A stretch of DNA of 64,000 nt from Coraliomargarita sp. (GTDB lineage: Bacteria > Verrucomicrobiota > Verrucomicrobiia > Opitutales > UBA953), in NCBI GenBank assembly GCA_024638885.1, contig JAHEJL010000001.1:678965-742964 (forward strand), read 5' to 3'. The position numbers and the translations under genes are program-made. Positions 26,334 through 35,516 of this stretch are shown in pieces. Under the pieces are notes generated by a model. The model saw only the letters and a list, made by a program, of their open reading frames with translations, did not search any database and was not told the DNA's origin. Each line of letters starts with the position of its first letter. The first letter of the stretch is position 1.

Positions 26334-26915
26334 CTAACGCACTCGGCAGCGAATGACGCCCTGCGGGGTCGCGACCGCCTTGACTTTGACGTCATGAGGC
26401 TCGTCGGGCAGGCGCGGGACGAGCTGGAAGGAGTGGGCGTGGCCGAGCAGGAAGGTTTTGCGGGGCGGCTTGGCCAGCAGGCGGTCGTAGAAGCCGCCGC
26501 CGAAGCCCAGGCGCCGGCCGGCGCCGTCGAAGCCCAATCCCGGGACCAGGATCAGGCCGGCCTCGGCGAGGGTCGCGGTCGGCGCGGTCGGCAGCGGTTC
26601 GCGGATGCCGAGGCGCGAGGCGCGCAACGTGGCGACGTCCGTCACCTCGTGCAGCGTGAGCGTCGTCTTGTTCGTCACCCGCGGGAGCAGCAGGCGTTTG
26701 CCTTCGAGCAGCGCGAGGAGCATCAGCGCGTCGGTCGGCAGCTCGCCGCCGAAGGACGCGTAGAGGCAGACCGTCTTCGACTGTTTCCACTCCGGCAGCT
26801 GCGTGACGAGGCGGGCGGCGGCGTCGCCGGCGACCTGCAGTTCACGGGGCGTCAGGGCCGTGCGGCGGGCCTTGAGTTCCGCGCGCAGGCGGTCCTTGTC
26901 GGCACGCGGATCCAT
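26334..26915 (-). CDS. 5-formyltetrahydrofolate cyclo-ligase
   Basis: Cytoplasmic enzyme of 193 residues that converts 5-formyl-THF to 5,10-methenyl-THF with ATP. Family marks are the N-terminal basic DKDRLRAELKARR, the middle LPTDALML and KRLLLPRV, and the ATP/folate-site stretch LVPGLGFDGAGRRLGFGGGFYDR. The length is normal. It starts five bases after ctaB and lies 44 bases before uvrA, all on the minus strand, so co-transcription with ctaB is likely. Confidence 0.92.
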   Translation of the reverse strand: MDPRADKDRLRAELKARRTALTPRELQVAGDAAARLVTQLPEWKQSKTVCLYASFGGELPTDALMLLALLEGKRLLLPRVTNKTTLTLHEVTDVATLRASRLGIREPLPTAPTATLAEAGLILVPGLGFDGAGRRLGFGGGFYDRLLAKPPRKTFLLGHAHSFQLVPRLPDEPHDVKVKAVATPQGVIRCRVR

Positions 26916-26919
26916 GGGT

Positions 26920-27828
26920 TCAGAAAACCCGGTTCAGCGTCAGAGTCAACAGGACGACCGGCAGGTACAGGATCGACGCGAGGAAGAGGGGCTTGGCGAC
27001 GGCGGCGCGGCGCTGCGGGAGCGCGAACTCCAGCGTCAGCTTGAAGAACCAGGCGCCCGCGACGATCGAGATCCAGAGGAAGGGGCTGGCCCAGCCCTTG
27101 AGCGAGGCGGTGCAGGCCGGGTCGAAGAACGTCTGCACGATCTCGCCGGCCACGACGATCATCGGGAGGATGAACGCCATCGCCCAGATCGAAGCCGAGC
27201 GGCCGGACGGATCGCCGACCGTGGCGACCTTGAAGCCGCCGCGGGCGTAGTCTTCACGCCACAGGAAGGCCAGGGCCATGAAGTGCGGGATCTGCCAGCA
27301 GAAGAGCAGGGCGAACAGCAGCCAGCCCATGCGGTCGATGTGGCCGAGCTTGGCGGCCGTGCCGATGATCGGCGGGATCGCGCCCGGCAGCGAGCCGACG
27401 AGCGTGCACCAGGAGGTGACCGACTTCAGCGGCGTGTAGAGGAGCAGGTAGGAGACCGCGGTCGCGGCGGTGAGGGCGCCGGCGAGCGGATTGGCGCCGA
27501 CCCAGACGAGGCAGACTCCGAGGGCGAGGAGCAGCATCCCGAAGAGCAGCGCGGCGCCCGGGTGGATGAGGCCGGCCGGGATCGGGCGGTTGCGGGTGCG
27601 TTCCATCTTCGCGTCCGCCTCGCTGTCCCACCACATGTTGATGGCTCCGCAGCCGCCGGCGGCGAGCGCGGTGCCGATCGCGAGGGACACGAGCACCTTG
27701 GCGTCGGTCGCCTGGGTGGGTTCGCTGCAGAAGTAGCCGGCGAGGGCCGTCAGGACGGAAAGGAACGACAGCCGGGGCTTGGTCAGCTCCCAGTAGGCGG
27801 CAGGCACGGATCCGGCGCGTTCGCTCAT
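26920..27828 (-). CDS. ctaB: Protoheme IX farnesyltransferase (heme O synthase)
   Basis: Membrane prenyltransferase of the UbiA family, 302 residues with about nine hydrophobic segments. The first prenyl-diphosphate motif is NMWWDSEADAKMERTRNRP (Asn64, Asp68, Asp72), and a second acidic region REDYARGGF lies near residue 190. It makes heme O from heme B, the step before heme A, so aa3-type or ba3-type terminal oxidase is implied elsewhere in the genome. It follows ctaA by 55 bases on the same strand. The oxidase subunit genes often beside it are not in this window. Confidence 0.95.
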   Translation of the reverse strand: MSERAGSVPAAYWELTKPRLSFLSVLTALAGYFCSEPTQATDAKVLVSLAIGTALAAGGCGAINMWWDSEADAKMERTRNRPIPAGLIHPGAALLFGMLLLALGVCLVWVGANPLAGALTAATAVSYLLLYTPLKSVTSWCTLVGSLPGAIPPIIGTAAKLGHIDRMGWLLFALLFCWQIPHFMALAFLWREDYARGGFKVATVGDPSGRSASIWAMAFILPMIVVAGEIVQTFFDPACTASLKGWASPFLWISIVAGAWFFKLTLEFALPQRRAAVAKPLFLASILYLPVVLLTLTLNRVF

Positions 27829-27883
27829 CGGTCTTGTCGTGGCGGTTTTGCGCGAAGGGTTAAAGGCAAATCAGTCTCCGACC

Positions 27884-28825
27884 TCAGGCGGCCGGTTCTT
27901 CGGAGGAACGACGGACCAGCATCACCGCGGCGCAGAGCGAGGAGAAGAGGGCCGCGCCGACGACGAGGTGCACCGTGCGGACGTGCGGGTTATCGTACAG
28001 GCGGAGGCTCAGGATGCCCAGGAGGACCTGGAGGAAGACCAGCGCGACCAAGGTCGCCCAGCGGAGGAACGGGAAGCCGTGGCGGGCCAGCTGGACGGCG
28101 AAGAACAGCACCGAGGCGCCGGCGAGCAGCGCCCCGCCGCGGTGCAGCAGGTTGACCCACCAGGCGAGGCCGGCGCCGATCGAAGGGACGAACAAGGCGT
28201 CGGCCGGGGAGGCGACCCAGAGCGTGAAGTGGCCTTGGCGCATGACCGCGCCGATGACGATCACCGAGAGGACCAAGGAAGCGGCGACGGCGCCGAGACG
28301 GAAGAGCGTGCGTGGCGCCGTGGGCCGGGCCTGATGCCAGGCCGCGCTGTGGGCGAGCGCGATGAAGGCGAGCAACGCGAGCGTGAGCTGGGCGTTGACC
28401 GCGTGGCCGACGGCGAAGGCCGCCGCCTTGAAGTTGCCGTCGCCGCCGACGTTGAGCCGGTCGAGCAGCACGCGCAGGCCGCCGAGCAGGCCTTGGAAGA
28501 CCACGAGACCGACGAGCGCGTAGGCCGCGCGACGCACGGCGACGCGGGTCTCGCGGAGGCGGTGGGCGATCGCGAGCGCGACGCAGAGCAGGCCGAGGCC
28601 CGTGGCGGCGAGGCGGTGCGAGTGTTCGGCGAACTTGTCGATCTCGGTGAGCCAGCCCGGCGGATTGACCGAGCCGTTGGAGAGCGGCCAGTCGAGGAAG
28701 GCCATGCCGGCGCGGATGCTCGTGGTGAAGCCGCCGGCCTGGAGGACGAGCACGGACCAGCCGAGCGTGAACAGGCACAGGCCGAACAGGCGTCGGTCGG
28801 GTGCGGAAGGTGCCGGCTGGCTCAT
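27884..28825 (-). CDS. ctaA: Heme A synthase (COX15/CtaA family)
   Basis: Membrane protein of 313 residues with about eight hydrophobic segments in two four-helix halves. The conserved His pairs for heme binding are visible: EHSHR (His68, His70), a His in VGHAVNAQ, LLHRGGALL and RTVHLVVGAA. It oxidises the C8 methyl of heme O to formyl, giving heme A. It is placed directly upstream of ctaB and downstream of sufE. Its start ATG at 28825 follows an 82-base gap with no clear signal. Confidence 0.92.
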   Translation of the reverse strand: MSQPAPSAPDRRLFGLCLFTLGWSVLVLQAGGFTTSIRAGMAFLDWPLSNGSVNPPGWLTEIDKFAEHSHRLAATGLGLLCVALAIAHRLRETRVAVRRAAYALVGLVVFQGLLGGLRVLLDRLNVGGDGNFKAAAFAVGHAVNAQLTLALLAFIALAHSAAWHQARPTAPRTLFRLGAVAASLVLSVIVIGAVMRQGHFTLWVASPADALFVPSIGAGLAWWVNLLHRGGALLAGASVLFFAVQLARHGFPFLRWATLVALVFLQVLLGILSLRLYDNPHVRTVHLVVGAALFSSLCAAVMLVRRSSEEPAA

Positions 28826-28907
28826 GGCTTCATCTCAACCGACAACTTCGGCGGCGCAAATCCCAAGCACGCTAATCGGGGGTCTTAAGCCCGGCCGATG
28901 GGCCTTA

Positions 28908-29324
28908 TCAGGATTGCGCGGCGACCCGGCCGAACGCGCGGATCTTGCCCACGAGGTTGGTGAGGCCGTTGCGGCGGTTGGGCGAGAGGTGCTGCGTGAT
29001 GCCGACCGCGGAAAGGAAGTCGGCGTCGGTCGCGGCGACGTCCTGCGGGGAGGCGCCGTCGTAGAATTCGCAGACCAGGCTCGCGACGCCCTTGGTGATG
29101 AGCGAGTCGGCGTCGCAGCGGAAGCGGCAGACGCCGGCCTCGAGGGACGGCACGAGCCAGAGGTTCGACGTGCAGCCTTCGATGAGGAACGCGTCGAGCT
29201 TGAACTCGGCCGGGAGCGCGGGCGAGGCCTTCGCGCGATCGATGACGTATTGGAAGCGTTCGTGGTGGTCGCCGAACGGTTCGAGTTCCGCGACGAGGGC
29301 GTCGCGCCGGCTTTGCAGGCTCAT
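28908..29324 (-). CDS. sufE: SufE family sulfur acceptor protein
   Basis: Small cytoplasmic protein of 138 residues that takes persulfide sulfur from a SufS-type cysteine desulfurase. The acceptor Cys51 lies in LIEGCTSNLW, and the C-terminal SPNRRNGLTNLVGKIR is typical. Other suf genes are not nearby. Its ATG lies seven bases after the stop of the upstream exported repeat protein gene, suggesting one transcript, though the two products work in different compartments. Confidence 0.93.
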   Translation of the reverse strand: MSLQSRRDALVAELEPFGDHHERFQYVIDRAKASPALPAEFKLDAFLIEGCTSNLWLVPSLEAGVCRFRCDADSLITKGVASLVCEFYDGASPQDVAATDADFLSAVGITQHLSPNRRNGLTNLVGKIRAFGRVAAQS

Positions 29325-29331
29325 CGGGCGA

Positions 29332-31113
29332 TCAGCGGCCGGCGAGCGCCTCGGGGTCGAGGTTGCTGCGGATGAGCGGGGTCATGGCGGCCTCGAGCTT
29401 GCGCTGGCGTTCCAGCGGCAGCTTCGATTCGGAGCGGAGCCAGGAGACGGCTTCCTGCCAGATGGCGGGCGAGGGGCGGCGCATCGTGAGGAGCAGTTCG
29501 AGTTCGTCGGCGACGGACTTGCGCGTGCCGTAGGTCTCGGTCTGGCCGGCGAGGATGCGGGCCGAGACGTAGTCGGCGCGCAGCTGCGAATGGCGCGGGT
29601 AGAGGGCGATGCCGGCCTCGAGCACGCGCACCGCGGCTTCGCCGGCGCGGATCGAGCGGAGGTGACGGCCGACGGAGCGGTAGGCTTCGGGGCCGAGGTC
29701 CTTGGCCTTGAGGAACTCGACGAGGTAGCGGTCGCCGATGTCGCGGTCGCGCTTGGCGATCGTCGCGTCGGGCTTCTGGCGCGCGTGGTAGGCGATGGCG
29801 ATCAGCGCCTGCACGATGGCTTCGTTCGATTTGAAGAACGCCTTGTCGGCGGCGACGATCTGCTGGTGCTGGACGATGACCTGGCCGGGGTCGGGGCCGT
29901 TGAGCAGCGCTTCGAGATGCAGCGCGGCGAAGGTCGCGCGTTCGAGGCCGTGCTGCGAAGCGGAAGTGGCGATGGCGCCGGTGAGTTCGGCGTAACCTTT
30001 CTCGGCGGCGAAGTTGGCGAGCGCGATCATCGGCGCGGAGCTGCCGGCGTAGTTCGCGAAGATCAGGCGGAGCTCCTTGTCGAACTCGTCCTTGAGGCCG
30101 AGTCGGTCGAGGAGCTGCAGTTTCTGGATGTGAGGGAAGGGCGCCTTGTCGTCGGCCGAGATGCGTTCCTGCGTGACGGCCAAGGCCATCTTGTGCTGGC
30201 CGAGGAGAATATGGAAACGGGCGAGCTGGGAGAGGACCGCATCACGCCCCTGGCCCTTGAAGGCGGAGGTCTTCGCTTCGAGGAGATTGATCGATTCCTG
30301 CGTCTTGCCGCCTTCGAAGAGGGCGCGGGCCTTGAGGAGCAGGCCGCTGGGCGTATTGTCTAAAGTGTTGGAATTGATGATGTTAACCGCATCCGGGTAT
30401 TTGCCGATCCAATAGAGGGAGGTCGCGGCCGACAGGGAAAGCGATTCCCGCATGTAGGTGGGGATGTTCTTCGTATTCCGAAGGTAATTCAGGCTGCCAT
30501 CGATCACTTCCTGGTCGCGCTCACGGGCTTGGAGCAGCTGGAAGTAGCGCTCCAGGTAGTCTTTGGTGAGGGGGTCGTCGACCGGGAGGAATTCCAGGCC
30601 ATGTTTCAGGGTCTGGATGCCGTCGTCGGTGCGGCCAGCGACATTATGCAAGAAATTGGCGTAGAACAGTTTAGACTTGGCATTACCCGGGTTGCAGCGG
30701 ACCGCGACCTGGGCGAGGCGCATGGCGTCGGCCATCTGACCGGCGTCTTGGGCGGCCATCGCCTGCTTGGTGAAGTATTCGGCCAGCTGGTTGAGGTGGT
30801 CCTGGCGGATTTGACCTGCTTTTTCGGGCCGATCTTCCAATTTCGCCAGGGTCAGGCGGATAATCTGGAGGAGCGCCTTATCCTTGATGAGGTCGGCCTT
30901 GATATAGGTCTGACGGGCGTAACTGAGGATGGCTTCCTTCTCTTTGAGGTGGGGGAGGCCGGCCAAAATGATGATTTCCGCGTCTTCTTCGGCGTCTTTG
31001 CTGGCCGGGGCGGGGGTGGGGGCCTTCGCCGGGGGAGGGGGCGGGGTCTGGGCCAGGCCCGAAAGGGTGGTCATCCCAAGGAGGAAGGCGGCGGTCAGGC
31101 GGTTGGGCAGCAT
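29332..31113 (-). CDS. Exported helical-repeat (TPR-like) protein
   Basis: Protein of 593 residues with a signal peptide (MLPNRLTAAFLLGMTTLSGLAQ), a Pro/Ala-rich spacer (about 22-50) and then a long alpha-helical region. Many paired amphipathic helices resembling tetratricopeptide repeats can be seen, for example MADAMRLAQVAVRCNPGNAK and AVRVLEAGIALYPRHSQLR. No catalytic motif was found. The ATG at 31113 was chosen because it begins the signal peptide; the frame stays open to 31257. It diverges from the ribosomal supercluster and is followed by sufE. A periplasmic scaffold role is plausible but unproven. Confidence 0.75.
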   Translation of the reverse strand: MLPNRLTAAFLLGMTTLSGLAQTPPPPPAKAPTPAPASKDAEEDAEIIILAGLPHLKEKEAILSYARQTYIKADLIKDKALLQIIRLTLAKLEDRPEKAGQIRQDHLNQLAEYFTKQAMAAQDAGQMADAMRLAQVAVRCNPGNAKSKLFYANFLHNVAGRTDDGIQTLKHGLEFLPVDDPLTKDYLERYFQLLQARERDQEVIDGSLNYLRNTKNIPTYMRESLSLSAATSLYWIGKYPDAVNIINSNTLDNTPSGLLLKARALFEGGKTQESINLLEAKTSAFKGQGRDAVLSQLARFHILLGQHKMALAVTQERISADDKAPFPHIQKLQLLDRLGLKDEFDKELRLIFANYAGSSAPMIALANFAAEKGYAELTGAIATSASQHGLERATFAALHLEALLNGPDPGQVIVQHQQIVAADKAFFKSNEAIVQALIAIAYHARQKPDATIAKRDRDIGDRYLVEFLKAKDLGPEAYRSVGRHLRSIRAGEAAVRVLEAGIALYPRHSQLRADYVSARILAGQTETYGTRKSVADELELLLTMRRPSPAIWQEAVSWLRSESKLPLERQRKLEAAMTPLIRSNLDPEALAGR

Positions 31114-31226
31114 GGGAGGGGTTTTGAGTAATGGCAGGGGCGTCGGAATTGTCCCGCCAAAAAAGCCGAAGGGGGGTCCGGGCGGGGAGGGGAGTAAAGA
31201 AACCTTAAAACCAAAGCACTTTCCTC

Positions 31227-31254
31227 TTGCATGAGGGGCCTCGACCCCTATGCC
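31227..31254 (+). promoter_or_regulatory. Candidate promoter of the ribosomal supercluster
   Basis: TTGCAT (31227-31232) and TATGCC (31249-31254) are separated by 16 bases, 32 bases before the rpsL ATG. The boxes match a housekeeping promoter only in part. A small hairpin (AGGGG / CCCCT) lies in the spacer. Confidence 0.25.
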
Positions 31255-31285
31255 CAAACCCTCTTTTCCCTATTTACCGAGGTCC

Positions 31286-31669
31286 ATGCCTACCATCAAC
31301 CAGCTCGTCCGTAAACCGCGTGTCCAACCCAAGGCCAAGTCGAAGTCGCCTGCCTTGAACAACTCGCCCTTCCGCCGCGGCGTCTGCGTGCAGGTCATGA
31401 TCCGTACGCCGAAGAAGCCGAACTCGGCTCAGCGTAAGGTCGCCAAGGTGCGCCTCACGAACGGCCAGGAGGTCATCTCCTACATCCCCGACGAAGGCCA
31501 CAAGCTCCAGGAACACTCCGTGGTCCTCGTGCGCGGCGGCCGCGTCAAGGATCTCCCGGGCGTGCGCTACCACATCGTCCGCGGCCCCCTCGACTGCTCC
31601 GGCGTCGAGAAGCGTCGTCGCTCCCGTTCCAAGTACGGCGTCAAGCGCCCGAAGGAAAAGAAGGCCTAA
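31286..31669 (+). CDS. rpsL: 30S ribosomal protein S12 (uS12)
   Basis: Decoding-centre protein of 127 residues. [12 protein letters not shown] is the canonical N terminus and fixes the ATG at 31286; the frame is open to 31250. [12 protein letters not shown] and [14 protein letters not shown] are intact, with Lys43 and Lys88 at the two positions where substitutions cause streptomycin resistance, so the sequence is of the sensitive type. It is the first gene of the str-S10-spc-alpha supercluster. Confidence 0.98.
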   Translation: MPTINQLVRKPRVQPKAKSKSPALNNSPFRRGVCVQVMIRTPKKPNSAQRKVAKVRLTNGQEVISYIPDEGHKLQEHSVVLVRGGRVKDLPGVRYHIVRGPLDCSGVEKRRRSRSKYGVKRPKEKKA

Positions 31670-31698
31670 TCCGTTTCCGCACCCAACTCCCTTAGCAT

Positions 31699-32172
31699 AT
31701 GTCTCGTCGTCGCAAAGCAGCCAAGCGCGCCCATCTCCCGGACGCCCGTTACGGCTCCCCGCTCATCAGCCAGCTCATCAATGTCGTGATGAAGTCCGGC
31801 AAGAAGTCCATCGCCCAGGGCATCGTCTACGGCGCGATCGAGAAGGTCAGCGAAAAGCTGATGAAGGGCAACCCCGTCGAGCTGCTGCTCGGCGCCCTCG
31901 AGAACTGCCGTCCGAAGCTCGAAGTGAAGAGCCGTCGCGTCGGTGGCGCCACCTACCAGGTCCCGGTCGAAGTCTCCCCTGAGCGCCAGAACAGCATCGC
32001 GCTGCGCTGGGTCGCCGCCGCCGCCGCCGGCCGCAAGGGCACCACGATGTCCGAAGCCCTCGCCGCCGAGCTCGTCGACGCCTACAACAACACCGGCAAC
32101 GTGGTGAAGAAGCGCGAAGAGACGCACAAGATGGCCCAGGCCAACCGTGCCTTCGCCCACCTCAAGTGGTAA
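31699..32172 (+). CDS. rpsG: 30S ribosomal protein S7 (uS7)
   Basis: Assembly-initiating protein of the 30S head, 157 residues, binding the 3' domain of 16S rRNA. DARYGSPLISQLINVVMKSGKKS and ENCRPKLEVKSRRVGGATYQVPVEV are standard. It lies 29 bases after rpsL in the normal str order. The upstream stretch is pyrimidine-rich with no Shine-Dalgarno sequence. Confidence 0.98.
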   Translation: MSRRRKAAKRAHLPDARYGSPLISQLINVVMKSGKKSIAQGIVYGAIEKVSEKLMKGNPVELLLGALENCRPKLEVKSRRVGGATYQVPVEVSPERQNSIALRWVAAAAAGRKGTTMSEALAAELVDAYNNTGNVVKKREETHKMAQANRAFAHLKW

Positions 32173-32211
32173 TCAGCAGGTAATTTCCGCAGCCCGACAA
32201 CGGTTCCGATC

Positions 32212-34377
32212 ATGGCCAAACTTTCCGACCTCAACTCCCCGTCCCGCGCGTTCCCCCTGGAGCACACGCGCAACATCGGCATCGCCGCGCACATCGACGC
32301 CGGCAAGACGACCACGACGGAGCGCATCCTCTTCTACACCGGCGTGGTGCACAAGATGGGCGAAGTGCATGACGGCACCGCCACCACCGACTGGATGGAA
32401 CAGGAACGCGAGCGTGGCATCACGATCACCGCGGCCGCCATCTCCGCCGGCTGGAAGACCAAGGAAGGCCATTTCGCGAACATCGACCATCGCATCAACA
32501 TCATCGACACCCCCGGCCACGTGGACTTCACGGCCGAGGTGGAGCGCTCGCTCCGCGTCCTTGACGGTGCCGTCGCCGTGTTCTGCGCCGTCGCCGGCGT
32601 CCAGCCCCAGTCCGAGACCGTCTGGCGCCAGATGAACAAGTACGGCGTCCCGCGCGTCGCCTTCGTCAACAAGATGGACCGCACCGGTGCCGATTACTTC
32701 GGCGCCGTCGACGACATCCGCGAGAAGCTCAAGGGCAACGCCCACCCCCTCTTCATCCCGATCGGCCAGGGCGAAGAATTCAAGGGCATGATCGACCTGA
32801 TCAAGAACGTCGCCTACGTCTACGACGAGACCGACCCGAAGGGCATGAAGTACAACACGGTCGACATCCCGGACAACCAGAAGGAAGAAGCCAAGCAGTG
32901 GCGCACCAAGCTCATCGAAGGTCTCGCCGACTTCGACGACGTGCTCGCCGCCAAGTACCTCGACGGCCAGGAAGTGACCATCGACGAGATGCGCACCGGC
33001 ATCCGTAAGGCCACCCTCTCCCTCAACTTCATCGGCGTCATCCCGGGTTCCGCTTTCAAGAACAAGGGCGTCCAGATGCTCCTCGACTGCGTCGTCGACT
33101 TCCTCCCGTCCCCGATCGACATGCGCCCCCAGAAGGCCCACATCGACGACGGCGAGAAGGAGATCACCATCGGTCCGGACGACAAGGCCAAGGTCACCGG
33201 CCTCTGCTTCAAGCTCTGGTCCGACCCGCACGTCGGCCAACTCGTCTTCTACCGCGTGTACCGCGGCCAGCTCAAGAAGGGCGAAGCACTCTACAATCCG
33301 CGCACCCGCAAGAACGAGCGCATCTCGCGCATCGTGCTGCTCCGCGCGATGGACCGGGAAGAGATCGACGTCGCCTACTCCGGTGACATCTGCGCGATCA
33401 TCGGCCCGAAGGATATCGCCACCGGCGACACCCTCACCTCCGAAGAAGACCTGATCCTCGAGAAGACCACCTTCGCCGAGCCCGTGATCTCGATGTCCAT
33501 CGAGCCGAACTCCAAGGGCGACCAGGAACGTCTCTCCATCGGCCTGCAGCGCCTCGCTCAGGAAGACCCGACCTTCCGCGTCACCTCCAATCCGGAGACG
33601 GGCCAGACCCTCATCTCCGGCATGGGCGAGCTCCACCTCGAGATCATCGTCGACCGCCTCAAGCGCGAGTTCAAGGTCGAGGCCAAGTCCGGCAAGCCCC
33701 AGATCTCCTACCGCGAGACGATCAACTCCCCGTCGGAAGGCGTCGGCAAGTTCATCCGCCAGTCCGGTGGTCGCGGCCAGTACGGCCACGTCGAGATCAA
33801 GCTCGAGCCGAACCCGGCCGCCACGCGCGCCCCGGGCGAGAAGGGCGAAGAAGTCATCAACGAGATCGTCGGCGGCGTCATCCCCAAGGAATTCATCAAG
33901 CCCGCGACCGAAGGCATCCTGGAAGCCGCCAACAACGGCACCGTCGCCGGTTACCCGGTGATCAACTTCAAGGCCCGCATCGTCTTCGGTTCCTTCCACG
34001 AAGTGGACTCGAACGAAATGGCGTTCAAGATGGCCGGCATCTTCGCCTTCAAGGAAGCCATGAAGGACGCCAAGCCGATCCTCCTCGAGCCGATCATGAA
34101 GGTCGAAGTCGTCACCCCGGAAGAATACCAGGGCGATATCATGGGCGACCTCAACCGCCGCCGCGGCCAGATTCAGGGCATGGACACCAAGGCCGGCCTC
34201 TGCAACATCGAGGCCCGCGTCCCGCTCGCCGAAATGTTCGGTTACTCCACGGACGTCCGCTCCCTCTCCAAGGGTCGCGCTTCCTACTCCATGGAGCCCG
34301 CCAACTACGAGCAGGTCCCGGCTCAGATCCTGAAGCAGGTCGTCGAGACCTCCTCCCGCGCCCCGGCCCGCACCTAA
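32212..34377 (+). CDS. fusA: Translation elongation factor G
   Basis: Translocation GTPase of 721 residues. GTP-binding motifs in order: [13 protein letters not shown] loop [12 protein letters not shown] near residue 25, the [10 protein letters not shown] switch, DTPGHVDF and NKMD. Domains II-V follow, with the C-terminal [19 protein letters not shown] segment typical of bacterial EF-G. The usual next gene tuf is missing; rpsJ follows after 24 bases, which joins the str and S10 clusters directly. Confidence 0.98.
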   Translation: MAKLSDLNSPSRAFPLEHTRNIGIAAHIDAGKTTTTERILFYTGVVHKMGEVHDGTATTDWMEQERERGITITAAAISAGWKTKEGHFANIDHRINIIDTPGHVDFTAEVERSLRVLDGAVAVFCAVAGVQPQSETVWRQMNKYGVPRVAFVNKMDRTGADYFGAVDDIREKLKGNAHPLFIPIGQGEEFKGMIDLIKNVAYVYDETDPKGMKYNTVDIPDNQKEEAKQWRTKLIEGLADFDDVLAAKYLDGQEVTIDEMRTGIRKATLSLNFIGVIPGSAFKNKGVQMLLDCVVDFLPSPIDMRPQKAHIDDGEKEITIGPDDKAKVTGLCFKLWSDPHVGQLVFYRVYRGQLKKGEALYNPRTRKNERISRIVLLRAMDREEIDVAYSGDICAIIGPKDIATGDTLTSEEDLILEKTTFAEPVISMSIEPNSKGDQERLSIGLQRLAQEDPTFRVTSNPETGQTLISGMGELHLEIIVDRLKREFKVEAKSGKPQISYRETINSPSEGVGKFIRQSGGRGQYGHVEIKLEPNPAATRAPGEKGEEVINEIVGGVIPKEFIKPATEGILEAANNGTVAGYPVINFKARIVFGSFHEVDSNEMAFKMAGIFAFKEAMKDAKPILLEPIMKVEVVTPEEYQGDIMGDLNRRRGQIQGMDTKAGLCNIEARVPLAEMFGYSTDVRSLSKGRASYSMEPANYEQVPAQILKQVVETSSRAPART

Positions 34378-34401
34378 TCTCACCCTCAAACACCCTTCCC
34401 G

Positions 34402-34710
34402 ATGGCCCGCACCAAAATCCGCATCAAGCTCAAGGGCTTCGACTACCGCATGGTCGACCAGTCCGCCAATGAGATCGTCGACACCGCCAAGCGCACCGGA
34501 GCCCGCGTCGCCGGCCCCGTGCCGCTGCCGACCGACATCTCCCGCCTGACCGTCAACCGTTCCCCCCACGTCGACAAGAAGTCGATGGACCAGTTCGAGA
34601 TCCGTACGCACAAGCGCCTGATCGAGATCATGGAGCCCAACGCCCAGACCGTGGACGAACTAAAGAAGCTCAACCTGCCTTCTGGGGTTGACATCAACAT
34701 CGTAGTCTAA
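34402..34710 (+). CDS. rpsJ: 30S ribosomal protein S10 (uS10) / NusE
   Basis: 30S head protein of 102 residues that also serves as NusE in antitermination. [30 protein letters not shown] and [26 protein letters not shown] are diagnostic. The gap to rplC (143 bases) is the longest inside the supercluster and holds strong RNA hairpins. Confidence 0.98.
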   Translation: MARTKIRIKLKGFDYRMVDQSANEIVDTAKRTGARVAGPVPLPTDISRLTVNRSPHVDKKSMDQFEIRTHKRLIEIMEPNAQTVDELKKLNLPSGVDINIVV

Positions 34711-34776
34711 CTCTTCAACCCTCCACCTTAACCTCCAACCCAACGCAGGACGTCCAAGCCCCTCTATCAGGACCAA

Positions 34777-34853
34777 GATTCCGCAAGGAATCCTAAGCCT
34801 AATGCAGGTCAGCAATGACCAAACGGCGGAAACGCCACCTGCCTCTTAGAAAA
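34777..34853 (+). promoter_or_regulatory. Structured mRNA leader in front of rplC
   Basis: Three hairpins with GNRA loops lie in a row: GATTCC-GCAA-GGAATC (34777-34792), GGTCA-GCAA-TGACC (34807-34820) and GGCG-GAAA-CGCC (34825-34836). The last two can be enclosed by GCAGGT (34804-34809) paired with ACCTGC (34837-34842), and further by CTAAG (34793-34797) with CTTAG (34845-34849). The closed form ends four bases before the rplC ATG. The outer stem and the middle hairpin compete for the same GGT, so a switch between forms is possible. A ribosomal-protein autoregulatory leader is the natural guess. Confidence 0.5.
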
Positions 34854-35495
34854 ATGAAACACCAGCTACTCGGTAAGAAAATCGGAATGACCCAGGTCTA
34901 TGACGCGGAGAACAACCTCGTCCCTGTCACGGTCGTCCAAGCGGGTCCCTGCCCCGTAACGCAGGTCAAGACCGTCGACAAGGATGGCTACGATGCCGTC
35001 CAGATTGCCTTCGGTCCCCAGAAGGAGAGCCGCATGTCGGCCGGCGAGATCGGCCACCTCCGCAAGGCGGGCGTCGCTCCCCACACCCATCTCCACGAGA
35101 TCCGCCAGGCCGGCGCCACGCAGGCCAAGGTCGGCGACGTCATCACCGTCGAGAACTTCACCGCCGGCCAGATGGTCGACGTCATCGGCACCGTCAAGGG
35201 CCGCGGCTTCCAGGGCGTCGTCAAGCGCCACAACATGGACGGCCAGCCGGACTCCCACGGTCACATGATGCACCGCCGAATCGGCTCGATCGGTATGCGC
35301 CAGACCCCGGGTCACGTCTTCAAGGGCAAGCGCATGCCGGGCCACATGGGCCAGGTGCAGCGCACCGTCCAGAACCTCCGCGTCGTCCAGGTGCTCGCGG
35401 AAAAGAACCTCCTCCTCATCAAGGGCAGCTTCCCCGGCGCCAACGGTGAGGTCGTCCTCGTGCGTCCGGCCAAGAAGGCCATCGCCGCCAAGTAA
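34854..35495 (+). CDS. rplC: 50S ribosomal protein L3 (uL3)
   Basis: Large-subunit protein of 213 residues near the peptidyl transferase centre. LLGKKIGMTQVYD at the N terminus and KGRGFQGVVKRHNMDGQPDSHG are diagnostic. The ATG at 34854 fits the family. An in-frame ATG at 34815 would add a basic 13-residue piece (MTKRRKRHLPLRK), which overlaps the predicted RNA hairpins and is considered unlikely. Confidence 0.97.
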   Translation: MKHQLLGKKIGMTQVYDAENNLVPVTVVQAGPCPVTQVKTVDKDGYDAVQIAFGPQKESRMSAGEIGHLRKAGVAPHTHLHEIRQAGATQAKVGDVITVENFTAGQMVDVIGTVKGRGFQGVVKRHNMDGQPDSHGHMMHRRIGSIGMRQTPGHVFKGKRMPGHMGQVQRTVQNLRVVQVLAEKNLLLIKGSFPGANGEVVLVRPAKKAIAAK

Positions 35496-35516
35496 CCCAC
35501 CCAGCATCTCAGCGAT

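Noticed and set aside
20669..26356. Open frame of 1895 codons on the plus strand opposite uvrA
   Set aside because: The minus strand holds a full UvrA with all motifs. The plus-strand translation is low-complexity Arg/Ala/Glu/Val-rich, the usual shadow in GC-rich DNA.
28826..28907. Intrinsic terminator between sufE and ctaA
   Set aside because: An imperfect hairpin (AAGGCCC / GGGCTT on the minus strand) is present, but no T tract follows.
31250..31285. Earlier start of rpsL at 31250
   Set aside because: The added 12 residues are not ribosomal-like, while MPTINQL at 31286 is the universal S12 start.
32173..34611. Long minus-strand open frame opposite fusA and rpsJ
   Set aside because: Antisense shadow of strongly biased codons in fusA; the translation has no recognisable domain.
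34815..34853. N-terminal extension of L3 starting at the ATG at 34815
   Set aside because: Relatives start near the ATG at 34854, and the extension coincides with strong hairpins. Kept as an alternative only.
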